From assembly GCF_005434975.1 (NCBI RefSeq), contig NZ_SKCJ01000001.1, forward strand, positions 1,498,001 to 1,562,000: DNA of 64,000 nt, written 5' to 3'. The notes beneath the pieces are model-generated. The model was given only the letters and a program-made list of their open reading frames with translations, ran no database searches and was not told where the DNA came from. The position numbers were made by a program, and so were the translations under genes. The DNA is from Parerythrobacter lutipelagi. Lineage in GTDB: Bacteria; Pseudomonadota; Alphaproteobacteria; Sphingomonadales; Sphingomonadaceae. Positions 21,065-28,861 of this stretch are shown here, in pieces (positions within the stretch are counted from its first letter, which is position 1; the number at the start of each line of letters is the position of its first letter).

Positions 21065-21378
21065 TCGGCCTCCCTCAAGTCTTCGCGCTGCAGTTTGCGT
21101 TCGGTCGCGAGGGCGCGGGCCTCGGGGCAGAACGGGGTGAGGAAAGAATAGAGATTGTTTGCCAGCCGGTCGGCAGCGATCGAATAGATCACTTCCTGTC
21201 CGCGTTTCTGGCGGTGCAGCAGGCCGGCATTGTGCAGTATGGCGATATGCTTGGAGATCGAAGGCATCGCCATGTCGAATTTCGCCGCGATCTCGCCAAC
21301 TGTCATCGGACCACCGGCAAGATGGTTGAGGATGCGCCGCCGCGGGGTAGAGGCAAGAGCCTTGAACGCCTTTTCCAT
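21061..21378 (-). CDS. ArsR family transcriptional regulator
   Basis: A 105-residue winged helix regulator with the ArsR/SmtB layout: AFKALASTPRRRIL, then MTVGEIAAKFDMAMPSISKHI as recognition helix, then the beta-hairpin VIYSIAADRL. It lacks the typical ELCVCD metal site (the only cysteine is in TPFCPEAR), so it may sense something other than a metal. The ATG follows AGGAAACTATCT. A perfect palindrome covers that ribosome-binding region, indicating autorepression. It is translationally coupled to the desaturase. Confidence 0.85.
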   Translation of the reverse strand: MEKAFKALASTPRRRILNHLAGGPMTVGEIAAKFDMAMPSISKHIAILHNAGLLHRQKRGQEVIYSIAADRLANNLYSFLTPFCPEARALATERKLQREDLREAE

Positions 21379-21384
21379 AGATAG

Positions 21385-21400
21385 TTTCCTAATTAGGAAA
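21385..21400. promoter_or_regulatory. Perfect palindrome TTTCCTAATTAGGAAA, likely ArsR operator
   Basis: A 16-base perfect palindrome lies immediately upstream of the ArsR-type gene and overlaps its ribosome-binding site (AGGAAA). That position suits autorepression of the regulator-desaturase operon. The nitronate monooxygenase gene begins about 100 bases to the right on the other strand and might share control. Confidence 0.7.
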
Positions 21401-21502
21401 ATACGCACACGCAACCCTGTTTCCGTTGCGTCACGCTTGCGCCCGGCGGCGAAACCCTGCAGCCCGAAGGCGGACAACGAATCGCGACAGGGAGAAAGCC
21501 TC

Positions 21503-22477
21503 ATGAAAACCGCCATCACCGAAATGTTCGGCATCAAGCACCCGATTATCCAGGGCGGGATGCACTATGTCGGGTTTGCCGAAATGGCTTCGGCGGTTTC
21601 CAACGCGGGCGGGCTGGGCATTATTACCGCGCTGACCCTGGGCACGCCGGAGAAGCTCGCCAACGAGATCGCGCGCTGCAAGGACATGACCGACAAGCCG
21701 TTCGGTGTGAACCTCACCTTCCTGCCGACGGTCAACGCGCCGGATTATCCCGGGCTGGTCAAAGCGATCATCGATGGCGGGGTGAAAGTGGTCGAAACGG
21801 CGGGCAACAACCCAGTGCAGGTGCTGCCCTTCTTCAAGGATGCCGGGGTCAAGGTGATTCACAAATGCACTGCGGTGCGCCACGCGCTGAAGGCCCAGTC
21901 GATCGGCTGCGATGCGGTATCGGTCGACGGTTTCGAATGCGGCGGCCACCCGGGCGAAGACGACATCCCGAACTTCATCCTGCTGCCACGCGCGGCCGAT
22001 GAACTGGAAATCCCGTTCGTTTCATCGGGCGGCATGGCCGACGGACGCAGCCTGATCGCCAGCCTCGCTATGGGTGCGGAAGGCATGAACATGGGCACGC
22101 GTTTCATCGCGACAAAGGAAGCGCCGGTGCATGAGAATGTGAAAGCCGCCATCGTCGCCGCTTCGGAGCTCGACACGCGGCTGGTCATGCGTCCGCTGCG
22201 CAACACCGAACGGGTGATGACCAATGACGCGGTCGAGGAATTGCTCCGGATCGAGAAGGAAAAGGGCGACGATCTCAAGTTCGAAGACGTGATCGAACAG
22301 GTCGCCGGGGTCTATCCGCGGATCATGACCGAAGGCGACATGGATGCCGGTGCGTGGAGCTGCGGCATGGTCGCGGGCCTGATCAACGATATCCCGACCT
22401 GCCAGGAACTGATCGACCGGATCATGGGTGAAGCGGATGATATTCTCGCGCGTATGAACGGCATGGCGAAGGGATAG
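21503..22477 (+). CDS. Nitronate monooxygenase (2-nitropropane dioxygenase family)
   Basis: An FMN-dependent TIM-barrel enzyme. The N-terminus KHPIIQGGMHYVG and the phosphate-binding GGMADGRSL region match the NMO/NPD family. Enzymes of this family oxidise propionate 3-nitronate and related compounds; some clade members have other roles, so the substrate is inferred by family only. The 324-residue product starts at ATG behind GGGAGAAAG. The gene is divergent from the ArsR-type regulator, separated by a 125-base gap containing the palindrome. Confidence 0.85.
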   Translation: MKTAITEMFGIKHPIIQGGMHYVGFAEMASAVSNAGGLGIITALTLGTPEKLANEIARCKDMTDKPFGVNLTFLPTVNAPDYPGLVKAIIDGGVKVVETAGNNPVQVLPFFKDAGVKVIHKCTAVRHALKAQSIGCDAVSVDGFECGGHPGEDDIPNFILLPRAADELEIPFVSSGGMADGRSLIASLAMGAEGMNMGTRFIATKEAPVHENVKAAIVAASELDTRLVMRPLRNTERVMTNDAVEELLRIEKEKGDDLKFEDVIEQVAGVYPRIMTEGDMDAGAWSCGMVAGLINDIPTCQELIDRIMGEADDILARMNGMAKG

Positions 22478-22557
22478 GTCGCAGCCATTTGGTGCGACTC
22501 GTGCGCGTGGTCTACGCCAGCGGCCGATGAGGGCACAACGGCAGCGGGGGATCTGCC

Positions 22558-24321
22558 ATGGCCGATGAATTCCATCCGGGTGACACCGCCTATGCGGGGT
22601 ATCCGACCGCGCACGTTCACATTGTAACGCGCAATTCGAAGAAGAAGCTGACGCTGAGCAAGGCAAAGCACTTGCTGTGGGGCGACTGGACACAGGTCAC
22701 CGACGACGATTTTATCGCCGACGGGACCGGTCACGCACTCGACCCGCCTCTCACCAGCGATGAACATGACGCCCTGCGCGATCTGATAGCCGGAATGGTG
22801 CCGGTCCGGGTGCGCGGGGTCTCGGGCTATATGCATCCCGAAGATCTTGAGCGCGAGCGGCTGCTCGAAGTGGTGTTCGTCGATGTCGGGCAGGGCGACG
22901 GTGCCTTGCTGGTGACGCCGGATGACAAGAAATATGTCATCGATGCCGGCGAAGGCGAAAACATGTACCGTTATTTGCGCTGGCGGTTCCGCAATTTCGA
23001 AAAGGCACACACCGATTTCGACGGGCTGATCATCACGCATCCGGACATGGACCATTACGAGGGGTTCCGCCGCCTGATCGAGGACGGCGCTGTCCACGCG
23101 AGCCACATCTGGCACAATGGCGTGGTCGAACAGTTCGGGACATCATCCGATGGCGATCAGCTGACATCGAAGGACCATTTGCTGGGCAAGCGCGAAACGA
23201 GCGCCGGGCAGAGCTATATCGTCGACCTGTGTACCGACGATGCGGCCCTGTCGGCGATGCTCGACAACCGGACCCGGTGGGTGAAGAACAGCAGCGGGAG
23301 GCCGAAGAAATATCCCGACCTGCTTGAGACCGCGCGCACCAGCCTGCACGAAAACGGAGAGCGCCGCTTCCCCGATATTGCGATGCTTTCGACCATCCAT
23401 GGAGAGCTGTCCGGCGGGCGCAGCTACCTGCCCGGTTTCGCCCCTGCCAATGCGACCGAGTGCGAGATCGAGATTGTCGGTCCGGTGGTCGAGCCGGCCA
23501 GCGACGGAACGCCGCGCTTGCGGACCTTCGGTGAGAACCCGGCACCCAAAACCACCAGCATGGACAGCGGCAAGACCAAGAATGGCCACTCGGTCCTGCT
23601 CCGGCTGAGATACCGCGATGTCACGCTGCTGTTCGGCGGCGATCTCAACAGTCCGGCGGAATGTTTCCTGATGACGCAGGCTTCGGGCGGGCCCTATGTC
23701 GACCCAAAGAATCTCGACGAAGCGGGACAAGCGGCGGTGCGCCAGACTGTCAGAACGCGCTACGGTGCCGATGTGGCGAAGGCTTGCCACCATGGCAGCG
23801 CAGATTTCACCGACCTGTTCCTGTCAGCGATCAATCCGGCGGCGACAGTAATTTCGAGCGGTGACGAGGAAAGCCACGCGCATCCGCGCTGCGACACGCT
23901 GGGCGCGATCGGGCTGCATGGCCGCGGCGAACGGCCGCTGATTTTTTCGACCGAACTGTCTCGCAGCACGCTCGAGTTTACCAAGCGCGAAGATACGCCG
24001 TGGTTTCAGGCGGCAAAGCTGCGCGGAGAGCTGACGGCGATCGACGATCCCGAACGGCGCGCAGCACAGGAAGCCGAGATCGCCAGGCTGGAAGAGGACG
24101 AGAAGAAAACCAACGTCACGGTTTATGGCTCGATCAACCTGCGCTCCGACGGGCGCAAGATCGTGCTTGCCTATATGTTGGAAAAGCCCTCGAACTCGCG
24201 CCGGTGGGACGTTTACCCGCTGGAGATGGACGCAGACGCAGGGCGGTTGACCTATCTCGAGCGCAAGCAAGCCGAAGCGGCGGAGAAGAAACGCCGCAAG
24301 GCCGCTGCGTCAGGAGGCTAG
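22558..24321 (+). CDS. Stand-alone ComEC/Rec2-like MBL-fold metallohydrolase
   Basis: A 587-residue soluble protein. After an N-terminal part of about 100 residues with an SH3-like look (VRVRGVSGYM), it has VFVDVGQGDGALL and VIDAGEGE, then THPDMDH with the HxDxDH metal site (His161, Asp163, Asp165, His166) seen in ComEC C-terminal domains. FGGDLN and the ComEC-type ACHHGS follow. No channel helices are present. A long insertion (about residues 175-330) separates the metal motifs. The C-terminal 90 residues are charged and helical. The role is unknown: competence-type nuclease or phosphodiesterase activity is possible. Confidence 0.8.
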   Translation: MADEFHPGDTAYAGYPTAHVHIVTRNSKKKLTLSKAKHLLWGDWTQVTDDDFIADGTGHALDPPLTSDEHDALRDLIAGMVPVRVRGVSGYMHPEDLERERLLEVVFVDVGQGDGALLVTPDDKKYVIDAGEGENMYRYLRWRFRNFEKAHTDFDGLIITHPDMDHYEGFRRLIEDGAVHASHIWHNGVVEQFGTSSDGDQLTSKDHLLGKRETSAGQSYIVDLCTDDAALSAMLDNRTRWVKNSSGRPKKYPDLLETARTSLHENGERRFPDIAMLSTIHGELSGGRSYLPGFAPANATECEIEIVGPVVEPASDGTPRLRTFGENPAPKTTSMDSGKTKNGHSVLLRLRYRDVTLLFGGDLNSPAECFLMTQASGGPYVDPKNLDEAGQAAVRQTVRTRYGADVAKACHHGSADFTDLFLSAINPAATVISSGDEESHAHPRCDTLGAIGLHGRGERPLIFSTELSRSTLEFTKREDTPWFQAAKLRGELTAIDDPERRAAQEAEIARLEEDEKKTNVTVYGSINLRSDGRKIVLAYMLEKPSNSRRWDVYPLEMDADAGRLTYLERKQAEAAEKKRRKAAASGG

Positions 24322-24331
24322 CTCACGCTAC

Positions 24332-24745
24332 TTAGCTATCGGCTCTGCGGTAAGGCACGAAATCACCGAGCATGATGTTGCCGGTGTAGAAGCCGTTCAT
24401 GCTGTTTTGCGTTGTGACGATATCGGTCCGGCACAGACTGCTGGAGCTGCGCCGAGTGACCAGCGTGTCACGGTCGTCGATGTCCTCTGCGTTGCGCGGG
24501 ATGTTGACGTAAAGCGTGCCGCCGCTCTTGTAGACCAGAGCGGTCTCATCGATGATCGTCAGATCGACATTGCGCAACATGCGAATGCAGCTCTGCGGTT
24601 CGCCGGCAACACGCCCTTCGAGCAGTTTTTCCAGCTTGATCTGACCTTCGGTCATCGCGCCTTCGGAGTGATCTTCAGCCTGGATTGCCGGAGCCGCCAG
24701 CAAGGCGGCGGCCGCTGCGGCGAATGCGGTGGTCGTGAATTTCAT
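24332..24745 (-). CDS. Secreted protein, DUF6491-like (paralogue 2)
   Basis: A 137-residue exported protein with a signal peptide ending AIQA. The mature part contains GRVAGEPQSCIRMLRN, IIDETALVY, SGGTLYVNIPR, and a second cysteine in SSSSLCRTDIV, which is likely to pair with the first. It ends LGDFVPYRR. It is a clear paralogue of the gene just upstream and starts four bases after that gene's stop. It resembles the DUF6491 family by layout, but I could not check this. Confidence 0.65.
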   Translation of the reverse strand: MKFTTTAFAAAAAALLAAPAIQAEDHSEGAMTEGQIKLEKLLEGRVAGEPQSCIRMLRNVDLTIIDETALVYKSGGTLYVNIPRNAEDIDDRDTLVTRRSSSSLCRTDIVTTQNSMNGFYTGNIMLGDFVPYRRADS

Positions 24746-24749
24746 GTGA

Positions 24750-25184
24750 TCAACCTTCCTTCGCGGGTTTGGTGTAAGGCACAAAATCGCCGAGAAAAAG
24801 CACCGGGCCGGGCATCAAGCTTGTCCGGTCGCGCAGTTCGACCTGATCGAGCCGGCACAGGCTGGACGTGAACTGGCGGAAAACCGGAACGTCCCAGTTA
24901 TCCAGGAAGCGCGCGCCATTCGGGCGATTGACATACAGCGTGTTGCCGTCCCGGAAGACAAGCGCGGTGCGGTCGACAACCCGCAAGCTGTCGCGCTGGC
25001 TGCGGCGCAGGCATTTGACCGGCTCACCGGCGACGCGGCCTTCAAGCATTTCGGCAAGCTCGATCTCGCCGGCGGTCGGTTCAGAAGCTTCGGATTGGGC
25101 CGGTTCGGATTGGGCCGGTTCGTCGGCGAAAGCGGGCGCAGCCAGCAGTGCGGCGGCCAATGTCAGCGGGAGGGCGTGTTTCAT
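24750..25184 (-). CDS. Secreted protein, DUF6491-like (paralogue 1)
   Basis: A 144-residue exported protein with signal peptide, a tandem repeat (EPAQSEPAQS) in the linker, and the same core as its downstream paralogue: GRVAGEPVKCLRR, VVDRTALVF, GNTLYVNRP, SSLCRLDQV and the C-terminal LGDFVPYTKP. Two conserved cysteines suggest a disulfide-bonded periplasmic domain. The two genes almost touch and must be co-transcribed, which indicates a local duplication. Function is unknown. Confidence 0.65.
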   Translation of the reverse strand: MKHALPLTLAAALLAAPAFADEPAQSEPAQSEASEPTAGEIELAEMLEGRVAGEPVKCLRRSQRDSLRVVDRTALVFRDGNTLYVNRPNGARFLDNWDVPVFRQFTSSLCRLDQVELRDRTSLMPGPVLFLGDFVPYTKPAKEG

Positions 25185-25241
25185 GGTTCAATTCCTCAGG
25201 TGATCAAGTTAGCACACTTGTCTGAATTGCGCCTGACTCGC

Positions 25242-25625
25242 TCAGAATGGACCGCCGAACGCGAATTTCCATCCGCAAACCATTACCCAGTGCAACGCCA
25301 CCGGGGGCCAGATCGATCCCGAAACCTCGCGCAGAATGCCGAGCGCCAGAGCGGCAACTGAAACTGTCAGCAAAAAATCGGGTGCAGCAAACAGCGACGA
25401 CCAGGGCGGACCGAGGCCGGTCCAGAATTGCAGCGGATGCCACAGGACGAACAACCCCGCCGCGAGAAGTATCCTTGAAAGGCGATGGCGAGCTTGCCGC
25501 GCGGGATGCAGCACCCCGCGAAAAAGCAGTTCCTCGAACAGGGAAGGGACAATCAGCAACACGATGGCGATGCCGAACATTGTCAGCGAGAGCGGTACAG
25601 GTTGCCAGCCGGCGAGGCCCGACAA
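25242..25625 (-). CDS. CPBP/CAAX-type intramembrane protease (N-terminus uncertain)
   Basis: A type II CAAX prenyl-protease-like (ABI) membrane protein. The diagnostic residues are EELLFRG (Glu31-Glu32 and Arg36 from the TTG start), then FVLWHPLQFW and ALHWVMVCGW with the catalytic histidines. Three or four hydrophobic segments are visible. The frame stays open upstream to a CTG at 25748, whose bases overlap the stop of the tldD gene, and that extension adds a hydrophobic segment (TTFVLGCLAVALAGHL). The true protein probably begins there or nearby, even though TTG at 25625 is the first conventional start. Confidence 0.7.
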   Translation of the reverse strand: MSGLAGWQPVPLSLTMFGIAIVLLIVPSLFEELLFRGVLHPARQARHRLSRILLAAGLFVLWHPLQFWTGLGPPWSSLFAAPDFLLTVSVAALALGILREVSGSIWPPVALHWVMVCGWKFAFGGPF

Positions 25626-25744
25626 GTGACCGGCCAGCGCGACAGCCAGGCAGCCGAGAACAAAGGTGGTGGCAGTCCTGCCCCATTCATTGCCATGCGG
25701 CAGGCGGATGGCCGATTGCAGACCGGCGAAGGCTGTTGCAGCGG

Positions 25745-27178
25745 TCAGGCGGTTCCACCGACGGTGAGCCCGCCGACCAGCAATGTCGGCTGGCCTACCC
25801 CTGCCGGCACGCTTTGCCCGCCTTTGCCGCAGACGCCGATGCCTTGATCGAGCGCCATGTCGTTCCCGATGCCTTCGACTTTGGTCAACACGCTTGGCCC
25901 ATCGCCGATCAGCGTCGCGCCCTTGATCGGGGCGCCGATCTTGCCGTCCTCGACCAGATAAGCCTCTGTGCAGGAGAAGGTGAAGCGGCCCGAGACGATA
26001 TCGACTTGCCCGCCGCCGAAGCTCTTGGCGAAGATGCCGCGCTTCATCCGTGCCAGCAGTTCTGCCGGATCATCCGTCCCGCCGCGCATGAAAGTGTTGG
26101 TCATGCGCGGCATCGGCGCGTGCTGATAGCTCTCGCGGCGGCCGTTGCCGGTTGGCTGGGTGCCCATCAGCCGCGCGTTGAGCCGGTCCTGCATGTATCC
26201 TTTGAGGAGACCATCCTCGATCAGGACGGTCTCTCCCGTCGGCGTGCCCTCATCGTCGATGCTGAGCGAACCGCGCCTGTCGGTTAAGCTGCCATCGTCG
26301 ACCACTGTCACGCCAGCCGCTGCAACCCGCTCTCCGATCCGGCCGGAAAAGGCGCTGGTGCCTTTGCGGTTGAAATCGCCTTCCAGACCATGGCCGACGG
26401 CCTCGTGCAGGATAATTCCGGGCCAGCCGGGTGCCAGCAGGACCGGCATCTCACCCGCGGGCGCGTCGACGCTGTCCAGATTGACCAAGGCTTGCTGGAC
26501 AGCTTCGTCGATGCCGTGCCGCCAAGCGGTTTCGTCAAACAAACGGTCGTAAAGATAACGGCCTCCGAAACCATGGCTGCCGCGCTCGCGCCGGCCGTTT
26601 GCTTCCGCCACGATCGAGACATTCAGCCGCACGAGAGGCCTGATATCGGCCGCGATGAAACCGTCGGGGCGGACAACTTCGATCACGCTCCAGCTGCCCA
26701 GCAGCGAAACGGATACTTGCGACACCCGCGGATCTTTCGCGCGGGCGACAGCGTCGATCGTCTGCAACAGAGCGACTTTCTGTTCGAAAGTCACCAGATC
26801 GAGCGGACTGGCATCGGTATAGAGATGGCGATTGCTGCGGCGCGGTGGGGCGGCTTTGCTGCCCGCCGCAGGGTCGAGCAGTCGCAGCGTCTCACCGGCG
26901 CGGCGGATCGCCGTCTCGCTGATTTCATTGGCATGGGCAAAGCCGGTCATCTCGCCCGACACGCCGCGCAGGCCGAAACCGGAATCGCGTGAATAATCGG
27001 CTGCTTTCAGCCGTCCGTCGTCGAACACGAAGCTCTCGCTGGACGAATGCTGGAGGTACAACTCGCCGTCGTCGCAGCGGGAAAGTACATCCGCTGTAAC
27101 GCGCTGCGCGTCTTCGGGAGTCAGGCCGGTGCCATAAAGCAGGCTGCGGGGATCGGGTGCGGTCATGGATTGGTCCAT
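25745..27178 (-). CDS. tldD: TldD metalloprotease
   Basis: A modulator-of-gyrase-type zinc metalloprotease, normally acting as a heterodimer with TldE (PmbA); no pmbA is seen in this window. The zinc motif HEAVGHGLEGD is clear. The conserved N-terminal SSSESFVFDDGRL and GFGLRGVSGE match TldD, and the C-terminus has GVCGKGGQSVP. The 477-residue length is typical. The first ATG has no clear ribosome-binding site, so ATG four codons later (27166) is an alternative. The CAAX-protease frame touches its stop codon. Confidence 0.92.
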   Translation of the reverse strand: MDQSMTAPDPRSLLYGTGLTPEDAQRVTADVLSRCDDGELYLQHSSSESFVFDDGRLKAADYSRDSGFGLRGVSGEMTGFAHANEISETAIRRAGETLRLLDPAAGSKAAPPRRSNRHLYTDASPLDLVTFEQKVALLQTIDAVARAKDPRVSQVSVSLLGSWSVIEVVRPDGFIAADIRPLVRLNVSIVAEANGRRERGSHGFGGRYLYDRLFDETAWRHGIDEAVQQALVNLDSVDAPAGEMPVLLAPGWPGIILHEAVGHGLEGDFNRKGTSAFSGRIGERVAAAGVTVVDDGSLTDRRGSLSIDDEGTPTGETVLIEDGLLKGYMQDRLNARLMGTQPTGNGRRESYQHAPMPRMTNTFMRGGTDDPAELLARMKRGIFAKSFGGGQVDIVSGRFTFSCTEAYLVEDGKIGAPIKGATLIGDGPSVLTKVEGIGNDMALDQGIGVCGKGGQSVPAGVGQPTLLVGGLTVGGTA

Positions 27179-27199
27179 AGCGGCCCCGACGGCTGCTGC

Positions 27200-27472
27200 C
27201 TATCGGTGACCCGGATCGCCGCCTTCGGAAATATCCGGCAGGCTCGCCTGGTCGGCACCGTCTGCCGGTCCGCCTTCGAGCACGAAGCGCCGGTCGCAAT
27301 AGCCGCAATCGACATAGCCATGTTCGTCTATCTCGAGATAGATTTTCGGGTGGCCGAGCGCGGCGGGGCGGTAAGTCCCGCTCCCGTCTCTCGGGCCGCG
27401 AATGCCGGTTGCGCCGTCGCAGCTAACGCGGCGGGACGTGGTTTTGATCACTTCGGGCGGTGCAATGCTCAT
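27200..27472 (-). CDS. Zinc-finger domain protein, CHCC type
   Basis: A 90-residue protein with Cys18, His41 (GHPKIYLEID), Cys56 and Cys59 (DCGYCDRRFVL), the spacing of the small CHCC zinc-finger family related to the NDUFS6 accessory subunit of complex I. Alphaproteobacterial members are thought to bind zinc and to accompany respiratory complexes. The ATG is close to the divergent ABC-transporter gene, so a shared promoter region is likely. It is separated by only about 20 bases from tldD. Confidence 0.8.
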   Translation of the reverse strand: MSIAPPEVIKTTSRRVSCDGATGIRGPRDGSGTYRPAALGHPKIYLEIDEHGYVDCGYCDRRFVLEGGPADGADQASLPDISEGGDPGHR

Positions 27473-27582
27473 GGACAGGCCGATAGTGGGATATGTGCGG
27501 ATTCGCAACGCCTCCTCGACACTTCGCAGCAGGTCGCAGCACGTCGCAGCAGTTTGCATCCCTCTTTGCAGCGGCGCTGGAA

Positions 27583-28551
27583 ATGCCTACTGCGCTGCAC
27601 ATGACCAATACGCCCGCCATTCGCATCGAAAATCTTGTCAAACGCTATGCCGGGGCGAAGGGCGAAGAGGGCAAGCTGGCGCTGAAAGGCGTGAGCTTCG
27701 ACGTGCCGCAGGGCGGGATATTCGGCCTGCTTGGCCCCAATGGCGCGGGCAAATCGACGCTGATCAACATCCTTGCGGGGCTGGTCACCAAGACTTCTGG
27801 CAGCGCTGAAATCTGGGGCTTCGATATCGACAGCCAGCGGCGCAACGCCAAGCGATCGATCGGGATCGTGCCGCAGGAAATCGTGTTCGATCCGTTTTTC
27901 ACTCCGTTCGAAGTGTTGGAGAACCAGGGCGGTTTTTACGGCATCCCCAAGGCGGACCGGCGGAGCGAGGAATTGCTCGAAGCGGTGCGGCTGAGCGACA
28001 AGCGTGACGCCTACGCGCGGACCCTCTCAGGGGGAATGAAGCGCCGCCTGTTGATCGCCAAGGCCATGGTCCACACGCCGCCGATCCTCGTGCTCGACGA
28101 ACCGACCGCCGGAGTCGATGTGGAATTGCGCACGCAATTGTGGGAACTGGTGCGCGAGCTCAATTCCGAAGGCGTGACGATTGTCCTGACCACCCATTAC
28201 CTCGAGGAAGCCGAGGAATTGTGCGACGAAATCGCCATCATCAATCACGGAGAGCTGATCGCGCACAAGCCGACGCAGGAACTGATCGGCATGGCGCGGG
28301 AGAAAATTGTCCGGGTGAGCGTGGACAAGGATTTCGCCGGACCTGTGGTCGAGGAAGGCTTCACCAAGGCTGAAGTGATCGACCCGCGCACGCTGGAGAT
28401 CACTTACAATCGCGACGTGATGAGTGCCGGACAGGTACTGACCATCATCCAGAGCCATGGCTACACGATCGAAGATGTGACGACCCGCGAAGCCGATCTG
28501 GAAGACGTGTTCGTCTCCCTGACCAGCGAGATATCCGGGGGGACTTCGTAA
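27583..28551 (+). CDS. ABC transporter ATP-binding protein (ABC-2 type)
   Basis: A 322-residue ATPase of the drug/polysaccharide-export (YadG-like) class. Walker A is GPNGAGKST, the signature is LSGGMKRRL, Walker B is ILVLDEPTAGVD, and the H-loop His is in TTHYLEEAEE. A C-terminal DUF4162-like extension follows. No permease gene is adjacent: the next gene overlaps its stop by one base and is a monooxygenase-like protein. Start at ATG 27583 is uncertain, since ATG 27601 is a near alternative and neither has a strong ribosome-binding site. Confidence 0.85.
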   Translation: MPTALHMTNTPAIRIENLVKRYAGAKGEEGKLALKGVSFDVPQGGIFGLLGPNGAGKSTLINILAGLVTKTSGSAEIWGFDIDSQRRNAKRSIGIVPQEIVFDPFFTPFEVLENQGGFYGIPKADRRSEELLEAVRLSDKRDAYARTLSGGMKRRLLIAKAMVHTPPILVLDEPTAGVDVELRTQLWELVRELNSEGVTIVLTTHYLEEAEELCDEIAIINHGELIAHKPTQELIGMAREKIVRVSVDKDFAGPVVEEGFTKAEVIDPRTLEITYNRDVMSAGQVLTIIQSHGYTIEDVTTREADLEDVFVSLTSEISGGTS

Positions 28552-28850
28552 TGCTGATTGTTCTCGGCACAGTCCGGATGCCGCCGGAAAATCTCAACGA
28601 TGCGCGTTTCGCGATGCAGGAAATGATCGAGGCCAGCCGCGAAGAGGAGGGGTGCGTGTCCTATGCCTATTCGGAGGATGTGGCAGAGCCCGGGCTGATC
28701 CATGTTGCGGAGATCTGGCGTGACCGTGAAGCGCTCGACGCCCATTTCGCATCCGAGCATCTGGCTGAATGGCGCGCGAACTGGGAGCGCTTCGGGATTC
28801 ACGACCGCGATCTGAAGCTGTTCGAAGCCGGAAACGCGAGCCAACTCTAG
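28551..28850 (+). CDS. Putative quinol monooxygenase (ABM domain)
   Basis: A 99-residue antibiotic-biosynthesis-monooxygenase (ABM) domain protein of the YgiN type, a dimeric ferredoxin-like fold. Conserved features are the EEGCVSYAYSED turn and LIHVAEIWRDREALDAHFASEHL. Such proteins oxidise or bind quinols, but many have no known activity. The ATG shares its first base with the stop of the ABC gene (TAATG), so the two are translationally coupled. Confidence 0.75.
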   Translation: MLIVLGTVRMPPENLNDARFAMQEMIEASREEEGCVSYAYSEDVAEPGLIHVAEIWRDREALDAHFASEHLAEWRANWERFGIHDRDLKLFEAGNASQL

Positions 28851-28861
28851 ATGAGAGACGC

